In this document: positions 61,496 to 64,000 of the stretch, piece by piece
How positions within the stretch are numbered: the stretch's first letter is position 1
Layout of the letters: each line of letters begins with the position of its first letter
Assembly: GCA_029266425.1 (NCBI GenBank)
Contig: JAQSWY010000001.1
Coordinates: 1-64,000 of the forward strand
DNA length: 64,000 nucleotides
From: Xanthobacteraceae bacterium
Lineage (GTDB): Bacteria > Pseudomonadota > Alphaproteobacteria > Rhizobiales > Xanthobacteraceae
Reading direction: 5' to 3'
The notes under the pieces: generated by a model
Seen by the model: the letters and a program-made list of their open reading frames with translations, nothing else
The model's database searches: none
What the model was told of the DNA's origin: nothing
Program-made: the position numbers and the translations under genes

Positions 61496-62725
61496 TCAAT
61501 GATGCGGGCGGTGGAGCTGTGCGGCGGGGCGGGTCACGGTGCGGCGGCCGCGCTTGTAGGCGAAGAGCACGGGCGCCAGTTCGGCGACGGCCTCTTCCGG
61601 CCGCTCGCAGTCCAGCACCGTGAAATCGGCCGCCTTGCCGACCTCGATGCCGTAGTCGGGGGCATTGATCAGCTTCGCGGAGCGCTCGGTGATCATGGCG
61701 AAGCATTCGCGAATGTCGTGGGTGGCGCCGATATGGCAGATATTGGCATTGAGGTTCGCCATGCGGATCAGCGAGCAGTCACCGAACGGGGTGAACGGGT
61801 TCAGCACATTATTGGTCGAGAGCGAGCAATTGACGCCGTGTTGGAGCAGCTTGTGCGTATGGGTCACGCCGCGCACATGGTGACAGTCGCGATCGCGGCC
61901 CATCAGGAACAGGTCGGTCGAGGGCAGCACGGTCAGCGCCACGCCGGCATCGCTCATGCGCCGCGCCGCAGCCTCGAACTGCCCCGGGTCGGCGCCGGCA
62001 AGCTTGGTGACATGGCCGATGGCGGTGCGCCCGCCCCAGCGATAGCGGTCGGCCAGCTCGCAGACATATTCGAGGTCGAGCCGGTCGGCGACCGGGCCGA
62101 AATCGAGGTGCATGTCGATATCGACATCGAACTCGCGGGCCATCTCGAAGACGCGGTCGATCTGGCCGTGCGGGTCGCTGTCGGTATAGGGCGCGGCGCC
62201 GACCACGCGCGCCCCGCGCTTCAGCGCCTCTACCATCAGTTCGTCGGTGCCGGGATTGTTGAGCAGGCCTTCCTGCGGGAACACGCAGATCTCGATATCG
62301 ATGGCCCAGCGATACTCCTCGATCAGCGGCAGCACGCCCTCCAGCCCGCGCAGGCCGATGCCGGGATCGACCTCGAGTTGGGTGCGCATCCGGGTGGTGC
62401 CGTTGAGGATGCACTTCTCCAGCGTGCGTCGCCCGCGCTCATAGACGTCTTCGGGCGTGAAGCCCTTCTTCGCCTTGGCGACCTCGGCGATCGCCTCGGG
62501 CAAGTCGCCGTGGCGGGCATTGCAGCGGTCGAGGATGCAGGATTTGTCGAGATGGATGTGGGTCTCAATGAAGCCCGGCGCGACGAGGCGGCCGCCGACA
62601 TCGAGCTCCTCGCCTTCCGCGGCCAGGCCAGTCTCGATGGCGACGATGCGCCCGGCTTCAACGCCAATATCGACGGTGCGCCCATGGTCCGAGGGCAGCC
62701 GGGCATTCCTGACGATCAGATCCAA
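61496..62725 (-). CDS. Divergent CodA-like amidohydrolase with altered catalytic residues
   Basis: A 409-residue amidohydrolase related to cytosine deaminase. The first metal motif HIH (ETHIHLDKSC) is intact. However, where CodA has HCDE the protein has HLDF, so the catalytic glutamate is missing, and where CodA has HDDVFDPW it reads TNNVLNPF, so the catalytic aspartate is asparagine. A histidine remains in the GHVTKLA segment. Such changes suggest a different reaction or mechanism. The start is TTG 62725 with GAGGAG eight bases upstream. It lies between the GAF protein and the amidase. Confidence 0.88.
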   Translation of the reverse strand: MDLIVRNARLPSDHGRTVDIGVEAGRIVAIETGLAAEGEELDVGGRLVAPGFIETHIHLDKSCILDRCNARHGDLPEAIAEVAKAKKGFTPEDVYERGRRTLEKCILNGTTRMRTQLEVDPGIGLRGLEGVLPLIEEYRWAIDIEICVFPQEGLLNNPGTDELMVEALKRGARVVGAAPYTDSDPHGQIDRVFEMAREFDVDIDMHLDFGPVADRLDLEYVCELADRYRWGGRTAIGHVTKLAGADPGQFEAAARRMSDAGVALTVLPSTDLFLMGRDRDCHHVRGVTHTHKLLQHGVNCSLSTNNVLNPFTPFGDCSLIRMANLNANICHIGATHDIRECFAMITERSAKLINAPDYGIEVGKAADFTVLDCERPEEAVAELAPVLFAYKRGRRTVTRPAAQLHRPHH

Positions 62726-62752
62726 GAGGTCTCTCCTCGATGCGCGTAGGTC

Positions 62753-63208
62753 TCAGACGCCGAGCGGCATGCCGGGCACGGCCAGCACGGCCCGGCATGC
62801 CTCCTCCAGCGCCGCGATGTCGGTCGGCGTGAACGGGCGCGGTCCCTCGGCGAAATGCGCGGAGACCCAGCCGAACATGTAGTCGTCGGTGCCGATCAGC
62901 GGCGCCACCATCTGCGCCCTTGTGCCGAACTCGCGCACCAGCGCCGGCGGCGGCGCGAGGTCCGGATCGGCGAAGACGTCTTCCTGCAGCAGCGGCTTCC
63001 GGGACGCCTCGATGGAGCGCACGCTGCGCGCCCGGCGATGGTCGATCGAGCTGTTGTAGAGCATCGAGGCGGCGTCGCGCGCCAGCACCTCGGCGCATGG
63101 CGTGTTGACGCTGAGACCGAGAGCGGGATGGTCGATGCGCACGGTGCAGCGCAGCGCCCCGGTGGCCGCCATCAGCCGGGCGAGGATGACCTCGAGAGCA
63201 TCACGCAT
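62753..63208 (-). CDS. Single GAF-domain protein
   Basis: A 151-residue protein made of one GAF domain: RDALEVILARLMAATGALRCTVRIDH, then DPDLAPPPALVREFGTRAQMVAPLI and GWVSAHFAEGPRPFTPTDIAALEEACRAV. It has no output domain. GAF domains bind small molecules or haem, and stand-alone members are of unknown function. It overlaps the amidohydrolase gene upstream by eight bases and lies 27 bases before the CodA-like gene, so it is part of the catabolic operon and could be a sensor or an enzyme subunit. Confidence 0.85.
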   Translation of the reverse strand: MRDALEVILARLMAATGALRCTVRIDHPALGLSVNTPCAEVLARDAASMLYNSSIDHRRARSVRSIEASRKPLLQEDVFADPDLAPPPALVREFGTRAQMVAPLIGTDDYMFGWVSAHFAEGPRPFTPTDIAALEEACRAVLAVPGMPLGV

Positions 63209-64000
63209 CGCTGATATCCTCCGCGATCTCGATCTGCCGGGAGCCTTGGGCGAGGCCGACGCAATAATGCTTCACGAAGGGCTCCAGAGCGGCGAGCGCC
63301 GCCTTGCGCGGGGCGTTGGCGGCCTGGATCTCGCGTGCCCGGTCGTTCAGTTTCCGGCGCAGCGCATCATAGTCGATCGTGATCAGCTTGCCTTTCTCCA
63401 CCACGGTGCGCCCGCCGACCATCACCCGGTCGACGCTGCGGCCTTCCTCCGCGAACACCAGCTGATAGAGCGGGTCGTTCAGCGGGGTGAAATTGACCGA
63501 GGTGAGGTCGAGGAAGACGAGGTCCGCCGCCAACCCCGGCCTTATGTCGCCGGCGATGTCCTGCATGCCGAGTGCGCGGGCACTGCCGCGCGTCGCCATC
63601 TCGAACACCTCGCGCGGCGTCAGCCAGTCGTCCGGATCGAAGGATGCGGTGCGCGAGAGATAGCAGGCGAGGCGCATCGTCTCGAACAAATTCTGGTGGT
63701 CGGAACAGCTGCAGGCGTCGCTGCCGATGCCGACGGTGACGCCGGCCGCGCGCATCGCCGGCACATTGGCGATGCCGCTGCCCAGCCGGAAATTGCTCGA
63801 CGGATTATGGGCGACGCACGCCCCGCGCCGGGCGAGGATGTCGAGATCGGCGCCGTCGAGCCAGATGCCGTGGGCGGCGGTGAAGTTATGGCCGAGTATG
63901 CCGAGGGAATCGAGGTGGGCGGTGAGGCTCTTCCTGTAACGTGCCTCCCCGGCGATCGCCTGGATCTTCGATTCCGCCAGATGGGCATGGATGCCCGCGC
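63201..64000 (-). CDS. Amidohydrolase-superfamily hydrolase (SsnA/TrzN-like), partial
   Basis: The frame is open from the window edge to a stop at 63201, giving at least 266 residues without the start. It shows GIHAHLAESK (histidine and glutamate), AAHGIWLDG, VAHNPSSNFRLGSGIANV and VGIGSDACSCSDHQNLFETMRLA, the metal-site blocks of SsnA/ATZ/TRZ-type amidohydrolases. The C-terminal part includes DLVFLDLTSVNFTPLNDPLYQLVFAE, shared with the enzyme at 57061. It overlaps the GAF gene by eight bases. It probably deaminates a ring nitrogen substrate. Confidence 0.9.
   Translation of the reverse strand, partial: AGIHAHLAESKIQAIAGEARYRKSLTAHLDSLGILGHNFTAAHGIWLDGADLDILARRGACVAHNPSSNFRLGSGIANVPAMRAAGVTVGIGSDACSCSDHQNLFETMRLACYLSRTASFDPDDWLTPREVFEMATRGSARALGMQDIAGDIRPGLAADLVFLDLTSVNFTPLNDPLYQLVFAEEGRSVDRVMVGGRTVVEKGKLITIDYDALRRKLNDRAREIQAANAPRKAALAALEPFVKHYCVGLAQGSRQIEIAEDISDA

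Overview
This window is high-GC DNA with the gene content and repeats of an alphaproteobacterium of the Hyphomicrobiales (Rhizobiales), most plausibly near Xanthobacter/Ancylobacter/Starkeya. The family call rests on three things: copies of short palindromic elements of a kind common in that order (8760-8825, 38331-38388, 26112-26193), a small four-cysteine cytochrome c of the methanol-metabolism type, and the very high density of solute-binding-protein ABC transporters. No rRNA, tRNA, CRISPR array, prophage or intact insertion sequence was seen.

Layout. 1-3191: a partial RidA gene, a two-component flavin monooxygenase (HpaB-like oxygenase plus flavin reductase) and a divergent LysR regulator. 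3309-10031: a maleate-isomerase/arylmalonate-decarboxylase-like enzyme, HutD, a D-2-hydroxyacid dehydrogenase and a PotDBCA-type transporter. 10106-11530: an acetyltransferase and a broken HEPN-domain gene. 11561-22324: two oligopeptide/dipeptide ABC systems on the minus strand; the second has a permease gene broken by an internal deletion. 22558-28338: IclR regulator, RidA, a polar-amino-acid ABC transporter and a D-threonine aldolase/D-serine dehydratase-type PLP enzyme, which together look like D-amino-acid catabolism. 28351-34833: a seven-gene minus-strand operon of a second polar-amino-acid-type ABC transporter, a GntR/FadR regulator, UxuA and UxuB (hexuronate catabolism). 35094-38906: tautomerase, SDR, LysR, two small stress/secreted proteins and a cytochrome c. 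39100-41840: an AT-richer island with a DegT aminotransferase and a sugar-nucleotide epimerase, followed by a truncated ABC permease.

41912-64000 is a nitrogen-scavenging region. It holds a cytosine-deaminase-like hydrolase, a VOC protein and a LysR regulator. Then comes a 13-gene plus-strand run (45548-59402): a branched-chain-type transporter with a LivM-LivG fusion, a cyclase-family hydrolase, an amidase, a CDA-fold deaminase, a Pot-type transporter, an amidohydrolase and a creatininase-family hydrolase. A minus-strand set follows (TetR, second amidase, divergent CodA-like protein, small GAF protein, second amidohydrolase running off the window). The enzymes are those expected for taking up and opening cyclic amides or N-heterocycles and releasing ammonia; the actual substrate cannot be read from sequence. 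This region is the best candidate here for an undescribed pathway.

Recurring design: in six of the seven complete transporters the gap just after the binding-protein gene holds a strong hairpin, and most other genes in each operon overlap by 1-8 bases. Three genes are broken (HEPN protein, DppC permease, PotC-like permease remnant), so parts of the region are decaying or rearranged.
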